Source: Labrenzia sp. DG1229 (lineage in GTDB: Bacteria; Pseudomonadota; Alphaproteobacteria; Rhizobiales; Stappiaceae). From it: DNA of 52,182 bases. The notes beneath the pieces are model-generated. The model had not been told where the DNA came from. It saw only the letters and a program-made list of their open reading frames with translations, and made no database searches. The DNA lies in contig NZ_KI928917.1 in NCBI RefSeq assembly GCF_000521215.1, forward strand, positions 213,221 to 265,402, in the 5' to 3' direction. The translations under genes and the position numbers were made by a program. Positions 1 through 7,857 of the stretch are shown here, one piece after another (position 1 is the stretch's first letter; each line of letters begins with the position of its first letter).

Positions 1-227
1 CTCGGCAAAAGCAGGCAGGCCCGCTCGGCCAGTGATGACGCGTCCTGCGGCCCGAACTCCTCAAGAACCCTGAGGATCCGCCACTGCTGCTCGGTGATGC
101 CGCAATCCGACAGCATCTCGCGGATCGGCCCCATGACCTTCTCCCGCGCCCGGATCAGCGCAATCGGAACGGAGCGTTTCGTCGAAGGCAGCGCAGGGGC
201 GCCAGTGGTATTCAGGTCGTCGGTCAT
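1..227 (-). CDS. hpaR: Homoprotocatechuate operon regulator HpaR (MarR family), 3' part outside window
   Basis: Only the first 75 codons are present; the gene runs off the left edge. The start is the ATG whose complement lies at 225-227. The N-terminus has the pattern ALIRAREKVMGPIREML followed by ITEQQWRILRVLEEFGPQDA and LAERACLL, which closely matches what I remember of Escherichia coli HpaR, a MarR-family winged-helix repressor of the 3,4-dihydroxyphenylacetate (homoprotocatechuate) meta-cleavage operon. The gene is divergent from an FAH-family gene and hpaH, both of that pathway, which supports the assignment. The ligand pocket and recognition helix lie outside the window, so DNA-binding residues cannot be checked. 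The alternative is a MarR regulator of a related aromatic pathway. Confidence 0.8.
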   Translation of the reverse strand, partial: MTDDLNTTGAPALPSTKRSVPIALIRAREKVMGPIREMLSDCGITEQQWRILRVLEEFGPQDASSLAERACLLLP

Positions 228-270
228 TGTCGGCTCATAGCGAATTGTGGTGCGGTTGGACACAAAAAGT

Positions 271-311
271 TTGACATCGTCATCTCAATATATTTAACAT
301 AGCAAATATTG
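271..311. promoter_or_regulatory. Putative promoter and MarR operator between hpaR and the hpa genes
   Basis: The 206-base divergent spacer has a perfect -35-like TTGACA at 271-276, followed about 17 bases later by a poor -10 candidate (TTAACA). It overlaps an AT-rich interrupted inverted repeat, CAATAT at 286-291 and ATATTG at 306-311. Such repeats between a MarR gene and its divergent target are typical operator positions. Assignment to HpaR is inference. Confidence 0.35.
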
Positions 312-433
312 TGCTGTTAAGAAAAAATAGCACCTTTCATAACACCTGAACTTTCCGCAACCCCGGCCCGCGGAACGATTATCAGGTTTTTTGACGTTCT
401 CGGCGCACCCACCGTCAGGCCCCTTCGAGGAAC

Positions 434-1291
434 ATGAGAATGCGGTTTTCGACCTATACCACGGATGGCGAGACCTTTTACGGGGCGATAACCGATGCCG
501 GTGCGATCTGTCTCTCTGCTCTCTTTCCCGAATGGCCGACCCTTTATGACGCAGTGGCGGCCAATGGTCTGGACATCCTCTCTGCCGCCGCCGAGGGACG
601 GCCGGTCACGCATGCAGGTTTCTCCTACGAGATGATCCTGCCGAATGCGCCCCGGATCCTGTGCGTCGGCGTCAACTTTCCGGATCGAAACGCGGAATAC
701 AAGGATGGCAGTGCGCAGCCCGATCACATGTCCCTTTTCCCGCGCTTTGCCAGCGGCTTTACCGGCCATGGCCGCCCCCTGATCCGGCCGCCTGAAAACC
801 ACACGCTGGATTACGAGGGCGAGGTCGCGATTGTCATCGGCAAGGAAGGCCGTCGGATCCGCGTGGAAGACGCATACGACCACATCGCCGCGCTGACCCT
901 GTGCAACGAAGGCACGATCCGTGACTGGGTGCGGCACGCCAAGTTCAATGTCACCCAGGGCAAGAACTGGGACAGGTCCGGCGCCCTTGGCCCCTGGCTG
1001 GTACCGTTCAGGAATGCTTCCCAACTGGATGAAGCCCGGATTATCACCCGTGTGAACGGAGAGGTTCGGCAGGACGATTATCTTAAGCGCATGATGTTCC
1101 CGGTCCGCGAGGAGATTGCCTATATCTCCACCTTCATGACGCTCATGCCGGGCGACATCATCGTCACCGGAACGCCGACCGGCGCCGGAGCGCGTTTCGA
1201 TCCGCCGCGCTATCTGAAACCCGGCGACGTGGTCGAGATCGAGGTGGACGGGATCGGTGTTCTACGCAACGGCGTGGAGGACGAACAATGA
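434..1291 (+). CDS. hpaG: FAH-family enzyme of homoprotocatechuate degradation (HpaG-type OPET decarboxylase/isomerase)
   Basis: A 285-residue protein of the fumarylacetoacetate hydrolase (FAH) fold. Visible family signatures are the metal-binding LDYEGEVAIVIGKEGR segment, CNEGTIRDWVRH (the usual NDVTARDWQ position), GKNWDRSGALGPWLV, and the late MPGDIIVTGTPTGAGA motif. In the homoprotocatechuate pathway such enzymes decarboxylate and isomerise 5-carboxymethyl-2-oxohex-3-ene-1,6-dioate, giving the substrate of HpaH. The stop overlaps the start of hpaH by four bases (ATGA), so the two are translationally coupled. A second in-frame ATG at 440 is better spaced from the GAGG at 427-430 and may be the true start. 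In E. coli HpaG is a two-domain fusion, whereas this is a single domain. Without the neighbours it could only be called an FAH-family hydrolase. Confidence 0.75.
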   Translation: MRMRFSTYTTDGETFYGAITDAGAICLSALFPEWPTLYDAVAANGLDILSAAAEGRPVTHAGFSYEMILPNAPRILCVGVNFPDRNAEYKDGSAQPDHMSLFPRFASGFTGHGRPLIRPPENHTLDYEGEVAIVIGKEGRRIRVEDAYDHIAALTLCNEGTIRDWVRHAKFNVTQGKNWDRSGALGPWLVPFRNASQLDEARIITRVNGEVRQDDYLKRMMFPVREEIAYISTFMTLMPGDIIVTGTPTGAGARFDPPRYLKPGDVVEIEVDGIGVLRNGVEDEQ

Positions 1292-2091
1292 CACCGGACG
1301 ATCACGCAAGAGCAGCCGCCGACCTGCTTGAGGCGGAAAAGACCGGAGAGCAGATCGGACTTCTGTCGCTCCGTCATCCGGAAATCGGCATGGACGATGC
1401 CTACGCCATCCAGAATGCGATCTATGCGCAAAAACTTGCCGAGGGACGAAATGTCATCGGCTGGAAGATCGGCTTGACCTCCAGGGCCATGCAATCCGCG
1501 CTCAGGATCGACATTCCCGACAGCGGCATCCTGTTCGACGACATGGCATTTCAGAACGGGGGAACGGTCCCCGGCGGCCGGTTCATCCAGCCGCGCATCG
1601 AGGCCGAAATCGCTTTCATCATGAAGGCAGCAATCGGTGGTCCGAATGTGACACGGGATGACGTTCTGGCAGCCACCGGGCATGTCGCCCCGGCCATCGA
1701 AATCCTGGACACCCGGATTCAGCGGGCCGATCCTGAAACAGGCAAGGTCCGGACGGTCCATGACACCATCAGCGACAATGCCTCCAATGCGGGTGTGGTT
1801 CTCGGTGACGAACGTCATCCGGCGGACGCGTTCGACCTGCGCTGGGTCGGTGCGCTGGTGTTTCGCAACGGTGACATCGAGGAAACCGGCCTGGGCGCCG
1901 GCGTGCTCAACGACCCGGCCGAGAGCGTCGCCTGGCTGGCGCGTCGCATGGCCGGATATGGCCAGAACATCGAACCCGGGAATATTATCCTCTCCGGAAG
2001 CTTCATCCGGCCAATCGAGTGCCCCGCAGGCACTGAAATACATGCCGACTTCGGACAATTCGGAACAGTGGACATCAAGTTCGCCGAATAA
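1288..2091 (+). CDS. hpaH: 2-oxo-hept-4-ene-1,7-dioate hydratase HpaH
   Basis: A 267-residue protein of the hydratase/decarboxylase branch of the FAH superfamily. It adds water to 2-oxo-hept-4-ene-1,7-dioate, the next step after the upstream HpaG-type enzyme; an aldolase (HpaI) would then cleave the product. Recognisable motifs are VIGWKIGLTSRAMQSAL, DSGILFDDM, FIQPRIEAEIAFIMK (metal-ligand glutamates), APAIEILDTRI, ISDNASNAGVVLG and the late GNIILSGSFIRPIECPAG. The length is typical for HpaH. It starts within the stop codon of the upstream gene, so it is co-translated. The remaining hpa genes (dioxygenase, dehydrogenase, aldolase) are not downstream here and may lie left of the window beyond hpaR. 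Confidence 0.88.
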   Translation: MTPDDHARAAADLLEAEKTGEQIGLLSLRHPEIGMDDAYAIQNAIYAQKLAEGRNVIGWKIGLTSRAMQSALRIDIPDSGILFDDMAFQNGGTVPGGRFIQPRIEAEIAFIMKAAIGGPNVTRDDVLAATGHVAPAIEILDTRIQRADPETGKVRTVHDTISDNASNAGVVLGDERHPADAFDLRWVGALVFRNGDIEETGLGAGVLNDPAESVAWLARRMAGYGQNIEPGNIILSGSFIRPIECPAGTEIHADFGQFGTVDIKFAE

Positions 2092-2243
2092 CATCAACGT
2101 AACCGCGCTCAAACGGCACTGCTCATGGACACCTTCATGCTGCCGGTTGAAAAAGAAATTCCCCGCCGGGAATAATCCGTCATCCGATCCGTTTCCCTCA
2201 TGACCGCGCTGTTGCGGCTCGATACTTTTTGAGAGAGACCGAT

Positions 2244-3299
2244 ATGGAACCGATTGCCCCTTGCCGCCTGATGGCAGCCAAACGCTCTTATGCCGTGCGC
2301 CGCGTGAACCTTGCCGAGTGCACCCACATCGTCAAGACGGCCTTCAGGCCGGAGCCGGGCGACCTGGTTCTGGCACGGGTCCAGGCAATCGGATCGCACA
2401 AGCGCATCGAACTGCCGAACGGCCGGAAAGCCACGCTGCACGAAGGCGACGAAATCCTCCTCGCCTACGGCAACAGGTATGCTCCCGATCAGTACGAAGC
2501 CTACGTCCCCGAAACGCTGGAACCTTGCCACATGGTAGCCGCCGGCGGGATTGCGGCCTGCGCGGTGTCATGGCACGACAGATTGTCCGGACCCACCGGG
2601 ATTGAACCGGTGGGCGTCCTGTGTCACTGCGATGGAACGGCGGTCAATCTGAAGCAGTTCGCCCTGCCGACGGTAGCTTGTCCGATGCCGGCCGCTGTCT
2701 TCGGCGTTTTCGGCACTTCCATGAATGCCGGCAAGACAGCGACTGCGGCCTCCCTTGTGCGCGGCTTTGCAGCCAGTGGCTATACAGTGGGAGCCGTAAA
2801 GGTCACCGGAACAGCCGCCGGTGGAGACCCCTGGCTGATGCAGGATTCGGGCGCTGCCCACGTGCTCGATTTCACCGATGGCGGCCTCGCCACAACCTTC
2901 GGTACGCCGCTCGACACGATCGTCGGAACAACCCGGAACCTGTTGAGAACGTTGCACAGATCCGATTGCGATGTTGCCGTCGTCGAGATCGCGGACGGCC
3001 TCTATCAGGACGAAACACGTCAGCTCGCGGCAAGTCCGCTGATGCACTCCCTCTTTGACAGCGTCGTCTTCGCGGCCGGAGATGCGCTCGGCGCCGTTGC
3101 CGGTGTCAACAGGCTCGAGACCCACGGCTACCAGGTGCTCGGAATTTCCGGTTCGGTGATGCGGTCGCCGCTGGCCGTTCGCGAGGCGACCGTGAACCTG
3201 AACGTACCCGCGTACTCCCTGGCAGACCTGCAAAGCCCCTTGACCATATCCGGCATCATGGACAGTACGGTGTCCGGCCGGCTTGTCGCGGCGCAGTGA
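2244..3299 (+). CDS. P-loop NTPase of unknown function (MobB/DUF1611-like C-terminal half)
   Basis: A 351-residue protein. The start is the ATG at 2244, which has a purine-rich GAGAGA about 8 bases upstream; a longer TTG start at 2229 lacks support. Residues 1-140 are a beta-rich domain with no motif I recognise. From about residue 150 there is a Walker A loop in GVFGTSMNAGKT (residues 157-165), then GYTVGAVKVTGTAAGGDPWLMQDSGA and DVAVVEIADGLYQDET as a Walker B-like strand. The layout resembles MobB (molybdopterin guanine dinucleotide adaptor) and DUF1611 GTPases. The next gene, for an ABC-like protein with dead ATPase motifs, begins 1 base after this stop, so the pair is almost certainly co-expressed. 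The NTPase could supply energy or regulation to that membrane partner, but this is inference. Confidence 0.55.
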   Translation: MEPIAPCRLMAAKRSYAVRRVNLAECTHIVKTAFRPEPGDLVLARVQAIGSHKRIELPNGRKATLHEGDEILLAYGNRYAPDQYEAYVPETLEPCHMVAAGGIAACAVSWHDRLSGPTGIEPVGVLCHCDGTAVNLKQFALPTVACPMPAAVFGVFGTSMNAGKTATAASLVRGFAASGYTVGAVKVTGTAAGGDPWLMQDSGAAHVLDFTDGGLATTFGTPLDTIVGTTRNLLRTLHRSDCDVAVVEIADGLYQDETRQLAASPLMHSLFDSVVFAAGDALGAVAGVNRLETHGYQVLGISGSVMRSPLAVREATVNLNVPAYSLADLQSPLTISGIMDSTVSGRLVAAQ

Positions 3300-3300
3300 C

Positions 3301-4830
3301 ATGCCGCGCCAAACAGCTGGTCCGGGCATTCCACCCTTGTGGAATGCCCGGCGTGTTATCGTTTGCACCTGGCTGATCGTAATCGGGATTGTTCAGACGC
3401 TCGGCGCCATCGCGCTTTCAAGCAGCGCCGCCGCTCTTCTGACAGGAGTAAAAGACATCCATGGCCTGCCCGTTGCGCCGGCTCTTGTCACCGCGGCCCT
3501 GATCGGGTTCGTTTCATTTGTTGTCCAGCACAGGACAGCCGAGCGCTTTGCTCTTTCTTACGTGCACGATGTGAGGGTGTCCTATGCCCGTCAGGTGCTG
3601 TTGCTGCCGTTTGACGGCAAGTCCCCTGAACTCGGACTGTCGCTGACACGTCTGGTGAATGACCTTGGTGCCGTCAAGCTCTGGCTCTCCAGAGGCCTGC
3701 TGGCCCTGGTGACCTTGGCAGCTTCCCTGTTCACCCTGACATCATGGCTGGCACTGGCGGAACGCTCCTTTCTGGTCCCGCTGGTGTCCTGCCTGGCCAT
3801 CTGGACACTTGGCATTGCCGCCGCGCTGCCTCCGCTGCGCAAAAGCATCAGGCACTCGCGTCAGAAACGTGGACGTCTCGCCGTCCTGCTTGGACGGGCA
3901 CTGCCCGAGCGCTTGCCGCTGTTGATGCATGGCAAACTCACACCCGTGACAGACAGGCTCACCCGGATATCCACCGAAGTGTGCAACCTGCTCGTCACCC
4001 GCGCGACCTGGTCCGGCGCGATGCGCGCGCTGAGCCGCGCGACATTTCCATGCGCCGTTGGTGTTTTCGCGCTGACGGAAGGCATTGAGGGTGGAAAAAT
4101 TGCGCTGTTCCTGTTGATTTTCGCTTTCGTGTCGACGCAACTCGAAGCCGGAGCTGCCGGCCTGGAGTTCTTCGAGGCGTACAGGGTTGCGCGTGACAAA
4201 CTTCAAAGGGTCTTCAAGCTGCCGACGCTGGCACCATTCAAGGCGGCGGCGGAACAGGTCCCCGACTGGCAAAGGCCGATCGAAATCGTCTCCCTTGAAT
4301 TACCGTCGGGCGAAAAAATGTCGGCCAGAATTGAAGCTGGCACCTGCAACAGGATCTGCCGCGGCAACACAAGGGACTTGAGGCACATCGCCTTGAGCCT
4401 GAGCGGTCTGACCAGAAAGCCCTCACAAGAGCGAATTCGGATTGACGGTGTCACCTTTGCCGATATCGGCCGGAAATCGCTTTGGCGCAACGTCGCGCTG
4501 CTCTCTCCCGAAAACGGAATCCCGGCCTATCAGAAAAACCGCCCCGCTTTCCTGTTTGGCGCCAGAAGGGATCCATGCAAGGACGAGCAGGCAGCCGTCA
4601 GATCGTCTTTGGGACTGGAGGCAGACTGGACGGCAGGGGTGACGCAAAAAATGCCTGAGTCCGAACGGGTCAGGATCCGCATTGCACGTGCTCTTTTGAG
4701 AAAACCCAAACTGCTCATCGTTCATGACGACAGCCTGAGCGGCAACGACTGTCTGGCGTTGCGCTTGCAGGAGCTTGCAACAGACCACGGAACAACACTT
4801 GTAATTCTCGCGAAAAATGACCCGGCATGA
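3301..4830 (+). CDS. ABC-transporter-like membrane protein with degenerate ATPase domain
   Basis: A 509-residue protein built like an ABC exporter half-transporter, with about six hydrophobic segments in residues 18-290 and a nucleotide-binding-like domain from about 325. Each expected ATPase motif is eroded. The Walker A position reads CRGNTRDLR (about 354-362) without GxxGxGK[ST], the LSGGQ signature is MPESE (451-455), the Walker B segment is LLIVHDD, and the H-loop reads VILAKND. The RIRIARALLRKPK helix after the signature is still recognisable, so the alignment frame is secure. The reading frame is intact over 1.5 kb, suggesting a maintained pseudo-ATPase rather than decay. The ATG at 3301 directly follows the stop of the P-loop gene. 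An earlier in-frame start at 3283 would overlap that gene and is less likely. The substrate is unknown. Confidence 0.6.
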   Translation: MPRQTAGPGIPPLWNARRVIVCTWLIVIGIVQTLGAIALSSSAAALLTGVKDIHGLPVAPALVTAALIGFVSFVVQHRTAERFALSYVHDVRVSYARQVLLLPFDGKSPELGLSLTRLVNDLGAVKLWLSRGLLALVTLAASLFTLTSWLALAERSFLVPLVSCLAIWTLGIAAALPPLRKSIRHSRQKRGRLAVLLGRALPERLPLLMHGKLTPVTDRLTRISTEVCNLLVTRATWSGAMRALSRATFPCAVGVFALTEGIEGGKIALFLLIFAFVSTQLEAGAAGLEFFEAYRVARDKLQRVFKLPTLAPFKAAAEQVPDWQRPIEIVSLELPSGEKMSARIEAGTCNRICRGNTRDLRHIALSLSGLTRKPSQERIRIDGVTFADIGRKSLWRNVALLSPENGIPAYQKNRPAFLFGARRDPCKDEQAAVRSSLGLEADWTAGVTQKMPESERVRIRIARALLRKPKLLIVHDDSLSGNDCLALRLQELATDHGTTLVILAKNDPA

Positions 4831-4877
4831 ATTTGGATCTACTCACGGGAACACCGGTTGTCATTTCAGAGAAAACC

Positions 4878-4900
4878 CGGAAGCAGGCGTCCTGCTTCCG
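4878..4900 (-). terminator. Rho-independent terminator of the subtilase gene
   Basis: A 10-bp perfect stem (CGGAAGCAGG / CCTGCTTCCG) with a 3-base loop lies just past the protease stop codon. On the minus strand it is followed by GGGTTTTCTC, a short U-run. It sits in the 76-base spacer between convergent genes, so it may also limit read-through from the ABC-like gene. Confidence 0.7.
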
Positions 4901-4906
4901 CTGTGC

Positions 4907-6319
4907 TCAGCATAGACCCTCTGCCTGCAACAACCCTGCGCCATAAACCGGATCATGGCCGGTCTCCCCCAGATCGTGTGCGCTCTCCCTCAGAAGTTCG
5001 TAAATCTCTTCAGGTGTCTTTTCGGTGTGGCGCGCCCTCAGCAAGGCGACAGCTGCCGATGCAAAGGGGACGGCAAAAGATGTTCCTGTCTTCCATTTCG
5101 CCCCCTTGACCGAAGCAGCGGACCAGACATTCACACCCGGGGCTGCCAAATCGATATAGGCGCCCCGGTTGGCGCGGCGATAGACGCGCTTGTTCCGATC
5201 GACCGCGGTGACCGCAAGCACATCCTCGTAGGCCGCCGGATAGACCGGCTCTGCATTCGGTCCGTTGTTTCCCGCCGCAGCGACAATGGCAACGTTCTGG
5301 TGCCTGGCCAGATCCCGCAGCGCCGCACCGACGACGGTATTTTGCGGTCCTGCAAGGCTGAGATTGATCACGGAGACATTTTCCTCCGCCAGACTGTATA
5401 GCGCCGCCACCAGCGTAAAGGCATCTGCACGTTCGTCACGTCCTGCCCGGTGGAACGCATCAACGGCGACCAGGCGCACATGTGGCAGCAGTCCTGGAAC
5501 CCTCGTTCCCGGCTGTCCCACCAGCAACGCCGCAACCGCAGTGCCATGACTGGCCTTTGAGGCAGGACGCTGGTCACTCGTCTGCCGTTGGACCGTCAAG
5601 TCGGCACCGGCGAAAACGGGGTGCTTTTCGTTTATGCCGGTATCGATCATTCCGATGGCACCGGCCTGAGTGCACGAGGCTTTGTCCCGGCGAACCGGAT
5701 CAGGCCAGTTTACAAGCTGATAAGCTGCACACGTCTCACCGACGCATGTCGTGCCCTCCCTCTCGGGCCGGTAAAAGTGATTGTAATCCGTGTCGCCGAC
5801 CGAGGGTAGCGACCGGACGGCATCTCGCGCATCCTGCAGCGGCAGGCCGTCGGGCACCGCCAATCGGTAGTAGCTTTGGCCGCGTGCGACCGAGCGTTGC
5901 TCCAGAATCCTGTAGCCTTCATCCAGGAGGCTTTGCAGATCTTCGGTATTGATGTTCAGAACAATGATCTCGCCAGCCACGAAAAGGACCGGTGGAACCG
6001 TCGTCCTGCGCGGTTGCGACGCCGGTCTGTCCCGACCGCCTAGCAACCTGCGCAAAGGTGCGAAGATCGAGCCCGCCCCCGAAACGCCCGTAGCCGATCG
6101 ATCCGAACGCGGTAACGTCCGTTGCTGCGCGCCGGAGCCTGCCGCGGCTCCAGTCCCTTGTCCTGAGCCCGTGTCACTGTCATCGTCGTCGTCGCTATCG
6201 TCATCGCCATCGTCGTCATCCGCGATCGCCGAAGACAGGAACAACTCTTTTGAGGGGCCGGTTTCAAACACGGGAATGAAGAGGAAAAATGCGAATCCAA
6301 GGGCGATCAACTTGCTCAT
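4907..6319 (-). CDS. Exported subtilisin-like serine protease (S8 family)
   Basis: A 470-residue protein. I chose the ATG at 6317-6319, preceded by AAAGGA at good spacing and followed by a signal peptide (MSKLIALGFAFFLFIPVF); the longer frame to 6469 would overlap the divergent sigma gene. After the leader come an Asp-rich tract (residues 34-49), a Gly/Ala/Arg linker, and a region at about 113-190 that looks like a propeptide. The S8 triad is visible: Asp226 in GMIDTGIN, His258 in SHGTAVAALL, Ser414 in TGTSFAVPFASA, with the oxyanion Asn in AAAGNNGPNAEP. Cys192, Cys197 and Cys216 could form disulfides. The gene is divergent from an ECF sigma factor and its anti-sigma, a frequent pairing that suggests control by, or action on, that system. 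Confidence 0.85.
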   Translation of the reverse strand: MSKLIALGFAFFLFIPVFETGPSKELFLSSAIADDDDGDDDSDDDDDSDTGSGQGTGAAAGSGAQQRTLPRSDRSATGVSGAGSIFAPLRRLLGGRDRPASQPRRTTVPPVLFVAGEIIVLNINTEDLQSLLDEGYRILEQRSVARGQSYYRLAVPDGLPLQDARDAVRSLPSVGDTDYNHFYRPEREGTTCVGETCAAYQLVNWPDPVRRDKASCTQAGAIGMIDTGINEKHPVFAGADLTVQRQTSDQRPASKASHGTAVAALLVGQPGTRVPGLLPHVRLVAVDAFHRAGRDERADAFTLVAALYSLAEENVSVINLSLAGPQNTVVGAALRDLARHQNVAIVAAAGNNGPNAEPVYPAAYEDVLAVTAVDRNKRVYRRANRGAYIDLAAPGVNVWSAASVKGAKWKTGTSFAVPFASAAVALLRARHTEKTPEEIYELLRESAHDLGETGHDPVYGAGLLQAEGLC

Positions 6320-6444
6320 TTTCAATCCTTTCAGGCACCGGCACTTTTTTCGGGAATAAACCAGCGTGTCATTCGTATTCCTATCAATTACGTTTGAGCG
6401 GCCTGAAAATTCCATCGGCTGCCTTATTTCCAGAAGGTTGTTGA

Positions 6445-6933
6445 ATGCCGGATTCCTTCCATGTCGCACTCACCGAAAAATTGCCCAACCTCAGGCGGTT
6501 TGCGCTATCACTGTGCAAGGCTTCACATCTGGCCGATGACCTTGTTCAAATCACGGTGGAACGGGCGCTGGTAGCCAGAAACAGCTACGATCCCGCATCG
6601 AGAATAGAAGCCTGGCTCTTTCGCATTCTGAAAAACGCCTGGATTGACATCACCAGAAAGCAACGTGTGAGAGGACAGGAATTCGACATTCACGACGCAC
6701 CGGATCTGGCCGGACAGGAAAACCACAAGGGCGACGACAGATTGATGGTTGCCAATGTCGTCGACGCCGTCGAAACCCTTCCCCTGGAGCAACGCGAAGT
6801 CCTCATCCTCATATGTTTCGAGGAGTTGAGCTATGCAGAAGCTGCCGAAATTCTTGACATTCCCAAGGGGACGGTCATGAGCCGGCTGTCGCGTGCACGC
6901 ACCGCCATCGCCGTGAAAGTTGGAATAAAATGA
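6445..6933 (+). CDS. ECF-type RNA polymerase sigma factor
   Basis: A 162-residue sigma-70 family protein of extracytoplasmic function type. Region 2 is seen in LRRFALSLCKASHLADDLVQITVERAL followed by WLFRILKNAWIDITRKQR, and region 4 in AVETLPLEQREVLILICFEELSYAEAAEILDIPKGTVMSRLSRAR, with the helix-turn-helix at the end. The length fits a minimal ECF factor with no extra domain. The gene is divergent from the exported protease, and 33 bases upstream of a gene for a one-span anti-sigma protein, so sigma and anti-sigma form an operon. Autoregulation and control of the protease from the 125-base divergent spacer are likely but inferred. Confidence 0.9.
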   Translation: MPDSFHVALTEKLPNLRRFALSLCKASHLADDLVQITVERALVARNSYDPASRIEAWLFRILKNAWIDITRKQRVRGQEFDIHDAPDLAGQENHKGDDRLMVANVVDAVETLPLEQREVLILICFEELSYAEAAEILDIPKGTVMSRLSRARTAIAVKVGIK

Positions 6934-6966
6934 GCATTAAAACGTATTCCGCCCAGGACCAGAGCA

Positions 6967-7737
6967 ATGACGGATAAAACAAAGATGACAGATGAACTCA
7001 TCATGGCCTATGCGGACGGCCAATTGCCGGATGCGGAGGCACAAGAGGTTGAAGCCGCGGCGCGAACGGATGCGGCCATCCGCGAAAAAATACATCTCTA
7101 CAAGGAAACCGCACACAGGTTGAAAGCAGCCGCCGAAGACATCCAGCCGGTTCCCGACGCCCTGGCTCAGCGGGTTTCTTCTATGCTCGAAGCCGACACC
7201 GCGGAGCGCAATCTCGGGGCCCCGGACAATGTCGTCGCCTTCGCACCGAAAAAATGGACCCGCCAGTGGCCCGCAGCGCTTGCAGCCTCCATAATGCTTG
7301 CCATCGGTCTCGGTACCGGTATCGCGATCGGACCACCCGGCACGTCTGTCGACAAGTCTCCATTCGGAATTACCGCACTTGCAGATCCTGAAATTTCGGA
7401 AGCGCTTTCCAATGCTGAATCGGGCAGCATCATCGCGCTGGGCTCCGGCGCAACCCTGAACCTCATTGCGTCCTTCATCGATGCGGATGATGAACTGTGC
7501 CGTGAGTTCGATTATGAAACGGCCACCGGGCCATCCATCGTCTCGGTCGCCTGCCATTCCGGCGACACCTGGCATCCAAGGATTGCAATCGCCGCCAACA
7601 CGGAGCAGTCAGGCGATTTCGCCCCCGCATCGTCGCTCGAAGCGCTGGAAACCTGGTTGTTGTCTTCAGGCCTTGGAGAGCCGTTGGACATGGCAGTTGA
7701 AAACAAGTTGCTTCGCGAGTTGGGCATGAAGCCATGA
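6967..7737 (+). CDS. Membrane-anchored anti-sigma factor for the upstream ECF sigma
   Basis: A 256-residue protein. The N-terminal 40 residues (MTDELIMAYADGQLPDAEAQEVEAAARTD) are the typical anti-sigma start that binds and masks ECF factors, without the HxxxCxxC zinc motif. A single membrane span lies at about residues 101-121 (WPAALAASIMLAIGLGTGIAIG), leaving a C-terminal domain of about 135 residues outside the cytoplasmic membrane. That domain has two cysteines, in DELCREFDYE and VSVACHSGD. The position right after the sigma gene and the topology define the role; the inducing signal is unknown. The divergent exported protease might process the outer domain, which is speculation. Confidence 0.8.
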   Translation: MTDKTKMTDELIMAYADGQLPDAEAQEVEAAARTDAAIREKIHLYKETAHRLKAAAEDIQPVPDALAQRVSSMLEADTAERNLGAPDNVVAFAPKKWTRQWPAALAASIMLAIGLGTGIAIGPPGTSVDKSPFGITALADPEISEALSNAESGSIIALGSGATLNLIASFIDADDELCREFDYETATGPSIVSVACHSGDTWHPRIAIAANTEQSGDFAPASSLEALETWLLSSGLGEPLDMAVENKLLRELGMKP

Positions 7738-7857
7738 AAATCGAGATTGACGGGTGCCGCCCCGCTACGCGTGCCAAACGCCCGACATGCGCCAGAAAAG
7801 AAAATCCGGCCAATGGATCGAAGCTGTCAAGGTCGCTTCAAACCGATGACACCGTGA

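Noticed and set aside
317..1024. Long minus-strand frame opposite the FAH-family gene
   Set aside because: Composition is that of the antisense of a real gene; no ribosome site or family motif, and the plus-strand product is clearly an FAH enzyme.
1210..2112. 300-codon minus-strand frame opposite hpaH
   Set aside because: Shadow of hpaH in a GC-rich genome; no recognisable motif.
2568..3368. 266-codon minus-strand frame opposite the P-loop gene
   Set aside because: Antisense shadow; the plus strand has a Walker A motif and is coupled to its neighbour.
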